Below are positions 12,453 to 22,989 of a stretch of 64,000 nt of DNA, in pieces. The position numbers were made by a program, and so were the translations under genes. The stretch lies in contig JAUIRK010001052.1 in NCBI GenBank assembly GCA_030549495.1, positions 1,426,001 through 1,490,000 on the forward strand, given 5' to 3'. The first letter of the stretch is position 1, and every line of letters begins with the position of its first letter. The DNA comes from Nectonema munidae (Eukaryota > Nematomorpha > Nectonematoida > Nectonematidae). The notes under the pieces were generated by a model. That model was given only the letters and a program-made list of their open reading frames with translations. It searched no databases and was not told the DNA's origin.

Positions 12453-13220
12453 GTTTTTCATTATTCTAACCCATTTTAATAGTAAAAATTTCGGTATTAC
12501 TAACTCTTTGAATACTCTTTCAACAATTTCTTGGAAACTCAATATTTTTTTTTCGTTTAGGGGTATATGTTATTCTGGTCATTTTTAAAGCCAAAAATAA
12601 TTTTTAAAAATATTAAAGCTCACTAGACTTTTTAAGTTAAGAAACTTTTATATAATTTAAAATCGATGTTACTGCTGGCCAAAAATAAAAAAATGGTATT
12701 CTCTTTTTATTCAAAGATTTAAATAAAGAGTTGATTTCACATTACATGATAATCATATATCTGAAACTAGTTCACCTTTTTACCTGAATTGTCAACGCGA
12801 AGATTAGCGAGTCTCTCATGAAGTTCGATTCTAGTTCAAAATTTAATAAAGTGGATGAAGCGATTCTATATTTTTTGTCAAGCGTTTTTACATCATTTTT
12901 ATAACGAATAAAAATATTAAGATATTATTTCATACGTTTAAAAAATTAGTTAGTTTGTAGTTAAAGTTAAAAGAGTCGTCATTTTCCCATTATTTTTTTA
13001 ATGATTTCGGTCGTATTTTGACAGACCCTGAAATTTGTTGGTACTCTGTCTGTCGACAATTAGTCATTCAACCTATTTCATAACCAAGCTTCATTGACTT
13101 ACAATTACAAATTAAATGCCTACCGCAGATTATTATGTTCTAAAAAGGCGGGATGAATAATGATCTTTTTTGATATTTTTATAAAAAATGAATTTCTTTA
13201 ATTTGTTTTTCTAATTTAAG

Positions 13221-13687
13221 TTTTGGCGTCCAGTGTTCCCCAGTCTCTTCCATCAATCATAATTCGCCAAAGTCTTTCAACAATTAAGTTATTGGAGTCA
13301 GTATTAAACAAGAAAGAACAATTAGATGTGTGCTACACAAATATGCGCTTTCCACCCTCTCTAGCTCAAATGATCTCTAATCATATTTTTGAGACGTCTC
13401 AAAACGAGCCCTACGGAGTCAAGGGCGCCAGTATTACGATTGATCTCTACGAATCTTCTTCGTACTCTCCGCAACGCTCTCAAAATGTGTTTCGTATTGC
13501 TCACATGCTCTGTGATCCATCCTTGATCAGCACCTTTGAAATCAACGTCAAGATCTTTGAAGATGACAGCAAGTTTCTGAGTAAGGTGCGGCACATTATG
13601 CCCAAATTTGCTAGTCGTAGAACTCCCATCCTGGTCAGTCCGAAATTTAGGGCGGAGAAAGTTAAATTATACCGTGGAAGTGCGTGA
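13221..13687 (+). CDS. DDIT4/REDD1 (scylla/charybdis) family, terminal exon
   Basis: This family comprises stress-induced cytosolic proteins that inhibit TORC1 signalling upstream of TSC1/TSC2. The conserved C-terminal domain is clear. It starts with MRFPPSLAQMISNHI, followed by EPYGVKGASITIDLY (the family's EPCGLRG-type block). Next come CDPSLISTFEINVKIFEDD and an F/K-rich end, SPKFRAEKVKLY. About 154 codons are seen, ending at TGA 13685-13687. There is no in-frame ATG before residue 41 of the frame, and an in-frame TAA precedes it. A polypyrimidine-AAG acceptor ends at 13220, so this is read as the last exon of a spliced gene, with the N-terminal exon(s) upstream and not identified. Composition is near 43% GC, well above the surroundings. 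The assignment to scylla versus charybdis is not attempted. Confidence 0.88.
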
Positions 13688-13840
13688 TTCCTGTAGCAGG
13701 AAGAAGAGAGGTGTCACTTTTCCTTTCTTTCTGCTTCTTCAGGTGATGCGCGTTCCTATTTTACCATTTTTAAGTATTTATTGTTTTACATCATGTTTTG
13801 TGTTTCCCTTTTATTTGAAATAAAGTTTAACTTACACGCC
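13688..13840 (+). other. 3' UTR with poly(A) signal
   Basis: The region from the stop codon to just past AATAAA at 13819-13824, the probable polyadenylation signal of the DDIT4-like transcript. A T-rich stretch follows, as expected downstream of a cleavage site. Confidence 0.7.
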
Positions 13841-13849
13841 TGCTTTTTA

Positions 13850-16806
13850 TTTCCTACGCCCTACAAAGAGACTCCTTATTTTAAATCGTATACTACGACC
13901 CGGTAAACATTTTGGCAATTTACGTGAAATTACAGATATTAGCCACGGAATTTAGCTAAAACCTGCAAACGGAACACAAGATTCCGCATCATATTATTTT
14001 AGTTAAAAAATTATTGTAATTTGATTTGAAACAGCAACGGCTAACATTTAATTGATATGGAAGTAGGGACGTAGATGGCGAGATACATAGCCCACGCCTC
14101 CACTTTTGAAAAACTCTCGCTCTTCAAAGCCCAAAATATATTCATTTTTACGTGGCGAATAGGCGATAAACTATTTTTTTATTTGAGTAAGTATCACAAC
14201 AGATTGAAGATGAAAACACTGAGATATTTATTATGAAAAATATAATAAAATTAGTTTTAATTTTTGTATAAAAAAACCTTTTTTACACATTTAGCAAATA
14301 AATTTCATCTTGACTGTAATTTTGACCTGATTATTTAAATCGGTGAAACAAAATGAAAATGCATACCGTTTTACTTTATACCCGGCTGGATTTACCAGAT
14401 ATACGGTTTTAGCACTATCCGATTCATCCCTAAATGTAATATATCCGTTATTACTGCAGAATTTCCACACTGTTACTTTATGATAAGAAAAAATACTTTG
14501 GTGAATAATAAGAGATTATACTTTAGCAAATTAATTTTTTTTATTAAACGCATCCAGGTATATAAAATTTAATAGTCTTATTTTCAAATTGATGGATTCA
14601 ATTCTCTTAACTAAAAATATATTTTTATCTTATCTGCAATTAATTTTTAGTAGAGGTATATAATTAGTAAAGTATTATAACTTATTTGAGCAAATAGAGA
14701 AATTATTTGGTCGATAAACTTTTAAAGACTAAAAAACTTGCAATACGAGATTTCGTTTAAGTCTATAAAAATTTTAATTTCTATATTTCATGTATATTTA
14801 ATCTTACACTTATCAACAGATCTGTTTAAATTAGTTAAAAAGTTAGCAGTTGAAAATAGCCAAATAATTCGTCATTTATTTTCAACCGCAAAGTGTTGCA
14901 CGGCGATGTGCCGTGGGGGTGAGGCTTCGCAAATTCTTTTTAGGGAGAAGAGTACTCTTTCCTCACGTGTATGTCAAACAAAAGATGATAAACTTTCAAT
15001 AATGTGAGTGGACAATTAAAAACAATAATTCTGGTCTAATTCACAAATAAAGATTAAATAGGACTCAAGAATTTAATAGCCATACAAAATTACATTGAAA
15101 ATCTAGATATCTTGCATGTGTAATCTTGGCATTAGAAAAATTCAAGTTCCTTGCAAAAAAAAAGAAAAGCTACTGTTCTAACCGGCTGACTATTATGATG
15201 AGATATATTAAATTTATTTTTTACATGGACTATTTAAATGTACGACCGTTAAAAGTGAAATTTACCTTTTTAAAGGAAATATAGCCCTTGATATATTAAA
15301 ACTGGCATGTTTAGATCTTTAAAATCTAAAGAATATAAACCTAATACTTTTTTTAAATTGAGTAAATGAAAAACATTTGTTTAATCAGTTTTAGTGATAT
15401 AAGCACATCGTTTGAGAAAGATAACCTTCAATTCCTAAAAAAGTTCTTTTATTACACGCAGGCGAAATGTTTGGGGACATACGGTTGATAAATTTACAAA
15501 CGACTAAATATTTTTCCTATTCTTGTAACAAAGCACATTAAAGCTAAAAGAATATAGGAAGGAATTGATGAAAGGTGCGTAGAAAGTATCTGATTAGTAT
15601 TGATTTGTTTTTGTTTAAACGCTTTACTTTTGTTCGATTCATGAAAATGTAGTATAATAACGCACGCAACGTAAACGCGTAGTAATCTCGCATAATGTGC
15701 GTGGGGTAAGAAAGTTGAATTCGCTATTTTGTGCTTGCAAGATTATCCAATCTTAAATGAATACGTATGACATTAATTAAAATTCACAATTATGTTACCC
15801 CCAATTAAACACGAGATTTGAAAATCGTATTTAATCTTAAATCATTCAATATTTATGAACATTGCTTTTTACAAGTTATCTGATGTAAAAAATTATGAAA
15901 TTCGTAGGGGTACATCTTGGGATGTGATAAAAAGCCATTCTTATATTACTGTATCATAAACGGTGCTAATTGTATTCTAATCGACCAAAAACTTTTTTTA
16001 TCTTTTCGTGGCGAAGACCTTTGATTTTAATAATAAACTGCTTATTTACTTTTTATAGAGAATGTGAAAAATAATTGCAATGAAGCAAAATGAATTTATT
16101 AGTAAGGACTAATTAGTTCTCATCGATACGTTGTTCGTTTCAAAATGTTTGGAAAAAAAAAATATCCATGATCATAAATTCGAATCACTTATTTATTTAT
16201 ATGCAGCACTCCCGTTCCTTTAGTGGGACTATATCCTGTTTTAACCGAAATCTTTGGAGTCTGGAAAAATATCGATTCGTAGATTTTGTAAAAAATAAAA
16301 GAAACTGAAATTCATTCCAAATTCTTTAAAAAAAATCTCAAAAACATGGTGGTGAAAAAATTACCTTTGGTTAAAACTTGAATTAGTTGTGTTCTTAAGA
16401 AGACCGTTAAAATTGAGTAATATAATTATAAATAGATTGTTAAAAATGTGTTTGCAAATATGTTCGAAATAATGAATGATATAATGTTAGGAAAAATATA
16501 TCACTGTTTTAGGAAAGCAATGCATACATGTTAGATTTACTTTTTATTATTTTTTTTATTTAAAAAAACAAGCAGTGATAAAACTTGTATTAAAATAAGA
16601 CTATTATGATTTTTAAATTTAAAAATGGCTAAAAATAAATGTGTGTTTTTCCCCTTATGCTCTATTTTTTAATACAGAGCATCTAAAAAGGCAGCACCAA
16701 ACGCATAAATCGGTTTTTATAAAAAGTGTTTTTTAAATAACTTTGAAATATTATTCTATTACTTAAACTAAATCAAATTAAATCAATAAATTTATGAAAT
16801 TTTGCT
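13850..16806. other. Non-coding stretch
   Basis: AT-rich DNA with no recognised gene. A short less AT-rich patch at 14885-14975 lies in an 89-codon plus-strand open frame that shows no family features and is not called. Confidence 0.35.
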
Positions 16807-17171
16807 GTTTAAATCAGGGTTCGGCAAACTTTTTTACCCTTTCTTATCGACCACTTTTCCCACTTCTGGTTTAAATCATGTATAAGCAACCTTTGTTCAC
16901 TTGTGAGCCAGATTATTTTTTCCAAGACTGGCTGCGGGCCATGAGCCCTAATTATAGATTTACAAAGTATGTATGCATACATAGTTATACTTATTATTTA
17001 CTATACATATAAACATTTATTAAACTACTGATTTTTATCAATATGATTTTATATATTGACCGTTTACTTTTAATAGAAAGGTTCAGGAAAGAAAAATAGT
17101 AAAAGCTGAAAATATTTATTTAATTTTTGAACCACATAGTTTAGTAGAATTATTATTGCATATGAGAAAAA

Positions 17172-17269
17172 TTGTTTACTGAAACATTGTTTATTAATCT
17201 TGTAACTACATTTAAAAAAATTGTTTACTGAAACATTGTTTATTAATCTTGTAACTACATTTAAAAAAA
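17172..17269. repeat. 49-bp perfect tandem duplication
   Basis: Two identical 49-base units (17172-17220 and 17221-17269), each beginning TTGTTTACTGAAACATTG and ending in an A tract. They lie in the 3' part of the hAT relic. Complete identity indicates a duplication much younger than the element. Confidence 0.95.
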
Positions 17270-17299
17270 TGGTAACAAACCTCATTCTAATACAAAATT

Positions 17300-18860
17300 T
17301 GGACTTAGTGTTTTGTTACAAGTGTCTCAATGTTTGGTGAAATGCTGAAGGCGGCTACTCAGCTATTTTAAAGGTGATCCGTCAGTTTTTGCTTTTGCAT
17401 ATTTCAACAGCTGCTCACATATATTAGTACTCCCGAATAGTGACATTTTCTTTCTTGCAAAATCTGTGATCCTGTGGAAAGCTTCTTTAGGTAGATTTTT
17501 ATAAAACTCAAGTAACGGATAATCTCTCGTTTTTCGTCTCATATCTTCATTTCTTTGAAGCTAAACAATTCCTCTGAAGCTTCCTCAACAATGATATCAA
17601 ATGGTGAAGAGAAAACTCGTAGATTAGTTTCTTTTGAACTAAAATCTTGAAATCTACTGATGAATTCTTTGTGAATTGATATAATCTCATCAGCATAGGA
17701 AGTGCAGTCTGCTTTGCAATGATTTGTAGTACAAAATGTAGGGAAATGGAAAGTATTACCATTACTCAGCTATTTTCCCACAGTTGAATTTTGTTTTGAA
17801 ATGTTCGGATATGACTGTAAAACTGATGAACAAATTTACCCTTTCTTTGCCATTTTGAATTCATGTATATGAAGTAAAGTCAACAAGAAAAGAGAGATCC
17901 CGTACCCAGCCACATCACTTAATTCAGGGATAGACTTGCCTTTCCATAAATTGGAAAATATCACTCCTAAGATAAGAAAATCATTTTAACACTTTTTCTT
18001 TGCTCAACCATCGCACCTCACAGTAGTAAACCAGATCTCCATATTCTGCCTCGACATCCTCAAGAAATTCTTTAAATTGGCGGTGATTTAATGCTCGATA
18101 TTTTATAAAATTGATATTCGAAACTACTCTAGACATGACGTGTTCAAATTTGAGGGACTTGGCAAACAAATTCTCTTGTTGAATTATGCAGGGAAACACA
18201 GAAAAATCTTTTGTGTCGATATTCATAGAAGTTAACTCCTTTTTAATTTTAGAAGTTGCCAACTTTATTACCAAACATTGCAGAGGCACCATTTGTTACT
18301 AAACCATGAAGTTTTTCAAAATGGAGATTAAATTTAGCTATTTCAATTCTTAAAAAATATCCTCTCCAGTGGTAGTGTCTTTCATGTCTTGAAGAGCAAG
18401 CATTTCTTCTGTGATATTGAAATCGTCATCCACACTTGTAGGCATTCTTGTATATCACTTGTATACCACTGCTTGTAGGCATTCTTTCACAAATTCGCCC
18501 TAAGAATAATTTTTTAAATATTTTGCAATATTCTCACTGACAATATATTTAGCACGAATAATATTGCCGACATGATCACATTTTATGACGAAAATTGTCT
18601 GCTGTTCTTTAAAATCTTTAATCAGTTTTTCGACTTTTTTTTCTACGTTCATTTTAAAAATGATCATAAAGAGATGAGTGTTTGGAAATATAGTGTCCTT
18701 TTCAATTATATTATTTCATAACAGCAACTGACTCTGAACACAGTAAACACATTGGTTTTCCTTTAATTTGTGTGAAAAAGGTCATTGGTCCACTTTTCTT
18801 GGAACACTCGAGATTTATTATCCACTTTCCTCTTTTTAATGACGACATTTTGGGTTGGAT
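17300..18860 (-). pseudogene. hAT transposase relic (BED finger, GTF2IRD2-like)
   Basis: The N-terminal part reads KRKVDNKSRVFQEKW near 18840, the start of the BED-like finger of the GTF2IRD2/FAM200-related hAT family. Near 18370 lies DTTTGEDIF. The 17981-18292 part holds the catalytic-domain block CIIQQENLFAKSLKFEH, then NHRQFKEFLEDVEAEYGD and EVRWLSKEKVLK. The family's full protein is about 600 residues. This copy has several frame changes and stops and cannot make transposase. It would have provided DDE-type cut-and-paste activity. Confidence 0.82.
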
Positions 18861-18919
18861 GCGTTCATTTTTAATGATTTTTTTATGACAATTGAAAAAA
18901 ATGTATTATTATTATTATA

Positions 18920-19138
18920 GATTTGGTTCTTTGTGAACTACTCGAAGAGCCAAAGGATATATTTAGGCCTCTGACCAATGTTATGTTCAGACTAACTGAA
19001 TACATAAATATGGGGATCAATACAAAGAACGTTAATCTATTAGTAATTAGAAAAGAAAATGGTGAAAAAAATCCAACTTTATTCAAAGGGATTTACCAAA
19101 CGATGGAAAAGGGATTATATTCTTTAAATGCTTCTTAA
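18920..19138 (+). other. Unexplained open frame inside hAT element
   Basis: A plus-strand frame of about 72 codons, opposite to the transposase and located between the transposase start and the right terminus. It reads LCELLEEPKDIFRPLTNVM, then a K/N-rich part, and ends at TAA 19136-19138. It is preceded by a TATTATTATTATAG that resembles a splice acceptor. No family was recognised. It could be captured host exon sequence or chance, since the same bases also give a shorter frame on the other strand. Confidence 0.25.
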
Positions 19139-19329
19139 AAGTTTATCCTTTACAAATGCAATAATTGAATGAGTGACCATGGGGTCAAAGCTAATAAAAA
19201 TAATTTTTTTTTATAAATTTAAATTCATTTTAATTATACCGGTACTGACTTAAAATTTTTCAAAGGTCTCCCCGGGCCGGATTAAAAGCCTCTGCGGGCT
19301 GTAAGTTGCCCATGCATCGTTTAATTAAA

Positions 19330-19431
19330 TGATATTGTTATCCTATTTTTCCTACAACTTTGCTATGTGGGCCGCAAAACAAAATGTTGAGTACCGCATG
19401 CCCCCTCCAGGGCCGCGGTTGATAGCCACTG
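19330..19431. mobile_element. Orphan hAT terminus
   Basis: The reverse complement starts CAGTGGCTATCAACCGCGG and continues GGCCCTGGAGGGGGCATGC and GCGGCCCACATAGC, the GC-rich pattern of hAT-Charlie ends. Only this one end is present, and no matching left end was found nearby. It abuts the previous hAT element, which may have inserted beside it or within it. Confidence 0.55.
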
Positions 19432-19439
19432 ACTAAATT

Positions 19440-20489
19440 ATGAGGTCAAATAAGACATTTGATCTGTCTTGTTTTTTTTCCATTTTTCACAATTTTGTAG
19501 CAGTAAGTGAACTGTTAGTTCGTAAAAGGAATAACAAATAAGGAGAAAACAAAAATTTACTTTTTGGCACTTTGAGTTTTTTTCTCCAGACTCAGTCATT
19601 ACAAAAGAAAGAAGATGGTTTAATTCTGAAATATACTATTATGAAAACTTTGGAAGTAGAAAAATTTAAAGAGCATATTTTGGTTAAGAAAGAGAAGAAA
19701 TTAGTAATAAGAGAATCCTTGCAAGATGCTTTCATGCTTGGCTTTATGATGTTATATTATAATTAGTATTATTATTAGGGCAGTTAAAAGTCAATAAAGT
19801 CAACTTTGGATTTCTAATAGCACTTATACTTAAATTATCTTATTTTATAAAGTTTGCCTAAAAGAAGTTAATAAGTAAAATTTAAAGAGCAAGTATTTAA
19901 CAATTTCGGAATTGCTTTAACCGGTTAACGCCAGAGTTGACTTTACAAAAATAAAATCGTCTGCGTTTATCAATGCTCTTTAATACCAATCTTCTGCTTT
20001 ACATGGGATATCGTCTGATTATTCTGGTCGTTAACGGGTTAATATACTGAAGAGTTCACATAGCAACTAAAAAATATATTATTTATTTTTATAACTATTT
20101 GATAGATCATTTTTAATATTGATAAAAAAAATTTCCTCCATTCTCGCATATAAATTTAATTATTGAAACACGTAATCTTTGAATCTTACATTGAAAGATG
20201 CATTTGATTTATATAGAAATATAAAATTTGAATATGATATATGTGGAATGAGAAACTACATGGAAAAATAAAATAATAAAAAGGAATGATAAACATGAAA
20301 AAAAGTATTTTACCCATATATATATATATTAGGGTGGGAAGAAATCAAACAAATTTGCAGTTGCAAATATTAAACATGTTTAAAAAGGTGTTTAATATGC
20401 CTGTTTTTTAATACCCTAATTTTAAGACCTGTTCTATAATGTTATCATACTGCAACTTTACTAACAACTTTGCAAATGTTGCATATTAC
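19440..20489. other. Non-coding AT-rich stretch
   Basis: No gene was recognised. A short TA microsatellite lies at 20318-20330. Confidence 0.35.
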
Positions 20490-22765
20490 CGGTTTTCTCC
20501 CAATGTCCCCTCATATGAGGACACAAATTAGATTGTCTTTAATTTATGATAATTTTTTGTAACAGTGACAATAGACTTTATAAAAAATATTTTTTTTAAA
20601 ATAAAGTACTAGTAATTTATGTTTAACAAAAAAGAATTTTTTTTAAAATTTTTTTTCTAATAATTCAAGTTTTTAAAAAGTGAATTTTTTACATTGAAAT
20701 TTTCCGTGTTAGTCAACTTTTTTTTCAAAAATTAGAAAAGTACGAATGCCTTTTTTATTTAAGTAAATTACATATCAAACTAAACAAGTTAAATTAATAT
20801 TATCATAATTTTTTTTTGAAAAAACCCATATTATATAAAAGTTAAAGTACCTCCAATATCACTGCCTCATATGAGGAAATTGGTAACATACACAATAAAA
20901 ATGTAAATATATTGAATTTTTTATTGAATCGATTTTTGAAAAAAACTTGTTTGATTTTATTGTCAATTTTGTTATTTTTAAATTAAAAATATTTAAAAAA
21001 TCATTTTTATTTTGAATATATATGTATATACTTTATACTTTTAGAATAAAATATGGGTGAAGGAATACCATTTGATACATTGGAAGAAGCATGTGAATAT
21101 GTTTCAGCTGTTTGTCTAGACAAAAATAAAAACGTTTCTACAGAGCTGGTTGTAATTCCTCTGCAAACAGATGTTTTAACCGATGAAGATAAAGGGGAAG
21201 AAGAATTAACTAATGCAACAAACTTGTTTGATGTACCTGGATCAATTGAAGTTTTTCTTGATAAAAGTGACTTTGTACTTGAAAAAGAAAAAATACGAAG
21301 TAAAGTTACGAACTGTGCCAAATTAAAATTTTTTTTTTACAAATTATCTTTTCAAAATATTGATGAAAAGAAATCAGAGAAAATGTGATAAAAGAAAATC
21401 TTTGTAGTTCTGAGATTTTCGAAGTATTCACAAAAGAATCGATATGTTAAAACAGTGAAAAACGATTCAACTTTTGAAGCAAACGTAAACGAAATTAAAT
21501 CTTTTTTTGGTATTCTTCTCCTTAGTGGATAAAACACGCTACCAAGTATTTGTTCATATTGGTCTGATGCGAGTGACTTGGGAAAAATCTTAGTTAATCT
21601 TGTGAAGAAAACTCTATCAAGAAATCGTTTCCAAAAAAAATAAATCTTACTTGCATTTAGTTCATAATGATGAAAAAAGTCAAGCATAGATAGGTGCTTC
21701 AAAATTAGACCTCTTCTTGAAATTGTAAATAGAAATTTTATTCAATGGGGTTATTTTCTCAACATCTTTCTGTTGATGAAATGATTGTTAAGTATTATGG
21801 ACGAAACAATATATTCGCGGAAAGCCAATAAGATTTGGCTTCAAGTTTTGGGGTTGATGAATCCGGTTATTGCTTTAATTTCAATGTTTATACTGGAAAG
21901 TCAAATCAAAAAGAAAAAGAACCTCTTGGTACACAAGTTGTATTTGACCTGTTTTCAAGAATAGAGAAACCAGAAATATACTATGTAAACTTTGATAATT
22001 TTTTTACAAGCTTGCATCTGCTGCAAAGTTTAAAAAATAAAAAATTTAGCCACGGGAACGGTTAGGATTAATAGAACTGGAAAGTGCCCATTGTAAAATT
22101 ATAAAGAAATGACCAAGCTTGAAAGAGGAAGTTAGGATTATTGCTTTGATCATAAAATGAGATTCTTTGCGTAAAATGTTTCTACAATTCTTGCGTGAAT
22201 ATTGTAACAAATCATGATTTTATTGAGCCATCATACTCCAGTATCCAAAGATCGTCTTCTAAGCATAAATCATTTATAAACATAAAGCAACCATTACTCA
22301 TAAAAAATTATAACAAATATATGGGTGGAGTGGACATACATGACTGGCTGGCTGCACAATATTCAACGTCCATCAGAAGCAAAAAATTGTATTGGTGCTT
22401 GATAACAATGATGCTAGATATGACGGCGGTGAACGCTTGGAGAATATATCTTCATGCGGATTCAGAATCAAAAATGAGTCTTTTAGATATCAGAAGAGAA
22501 ATTGCAACTGCACACCTTCAATCTTATAAAGCGGAGTACGTGCCAAAAAAAGAAAAGTTTTTGACATTGTAAGATTTGATAGAAAAAACGACATAATCTT
22601 GAAGAGAGAAAAACAAAGATGTGGATTGAAAAATTGTACAAGAAGCCTCGAACATACTGCAAAAAATCTTTAATTACTCTCTGTGTTGAATGTTTTGATA
22701 TTTTTCATGAAAAAAATAATTGAATAAAATTTTATAATTTTGTTTTCCCAACGTGCGAGGACAGC
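20490..22765 (+). mobile_element. piggyBac-like (PGBD) transposon relic
   Basis: The coding remnants run from 21053 to 22572. Outside them, the palindromic motif CCTCATATGAGG occurs at 20511 and again at 20865. A related GTGCGAGGACAG followed by TTAA lies at 22755-22770. piggyBac elements target TTAA and carry sub-terminal repeats, so these motifs may mark the ends, but exact boundaries cannot be fixed. The 5' flank is extremely A/T-rich. Confidence 0.6.
21053..22572 (+). pseudogene. piggyBac-like transposase, decayed
   Basis: The N-terminal frame (21053-21388) has the acidic lead typical of PGBD proteins, LTDEDKGEEE, starting at an ATG. The central frame from 21835 reads SFGVDESGYCFNFNVYTGK, matching the conserved block after the second catalytic aspartate, then YYVNFDNFFTSLHLLQ, which holds the third (TDNFFTS-type) site. 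The 22195-22572 frame has the C-terminal signature YNKYMGGVDIHDWLA and VNAWRIY. The reading frame changes several times, so no transposase is made. The cysteine-rich C-terminal finger was not clearly seen. Confidence 0.85.
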
Positions 22766-22989
22766 TTAATTCATTGAACTTGTAGTTATGAAACTTGTAT
22801 TAAACTCTTAATTGATCTTATTATTATTTTAATAATTTAAATTTTACCGTTTAAACTAAATTTTTTCTGGTCTTGGTATATAACCGGTTTATAAGCAAAA
22901 TATATTTATTTATAAAAGAAAAAAACTAAAAAGTTATATAAAATCACTTTTTTCTCAATATTTTTCACTTCTTATCTTGACTTTTTCTT

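Larger units (their letters stand above)
16815..19318 (-). mobile_element. hAT transposon relic, GTF2I-repeat/ZBED type
   Basis: About 2.5 kb. The left end CAGGGTTCGGCAAACTT corresponds imperfectly to the right end (reverse complement GATGCATGGGCAACTT). The flanking 8-mers GTTTAAAT (16807-16814) and GTTTAATT (19319-19326) are a target duplication with one change. A decayed minus-strand transposase occupies about 17300-18860. Each end carries GCGGGCC-type motifs common in hAT-Charlie elements. Two internal oddities, a 49-bp tandem duplication and an unrelated open frame, are listed separately. The MITE at 27393 shares its ends. Confidence 0.85.

Noticed and set aside
13361-13594. Minus-strand open frame of 77 codons
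   Set aside because: It is the antisense of the DDIT4-like exon, whose plus-strand protein is conserved.
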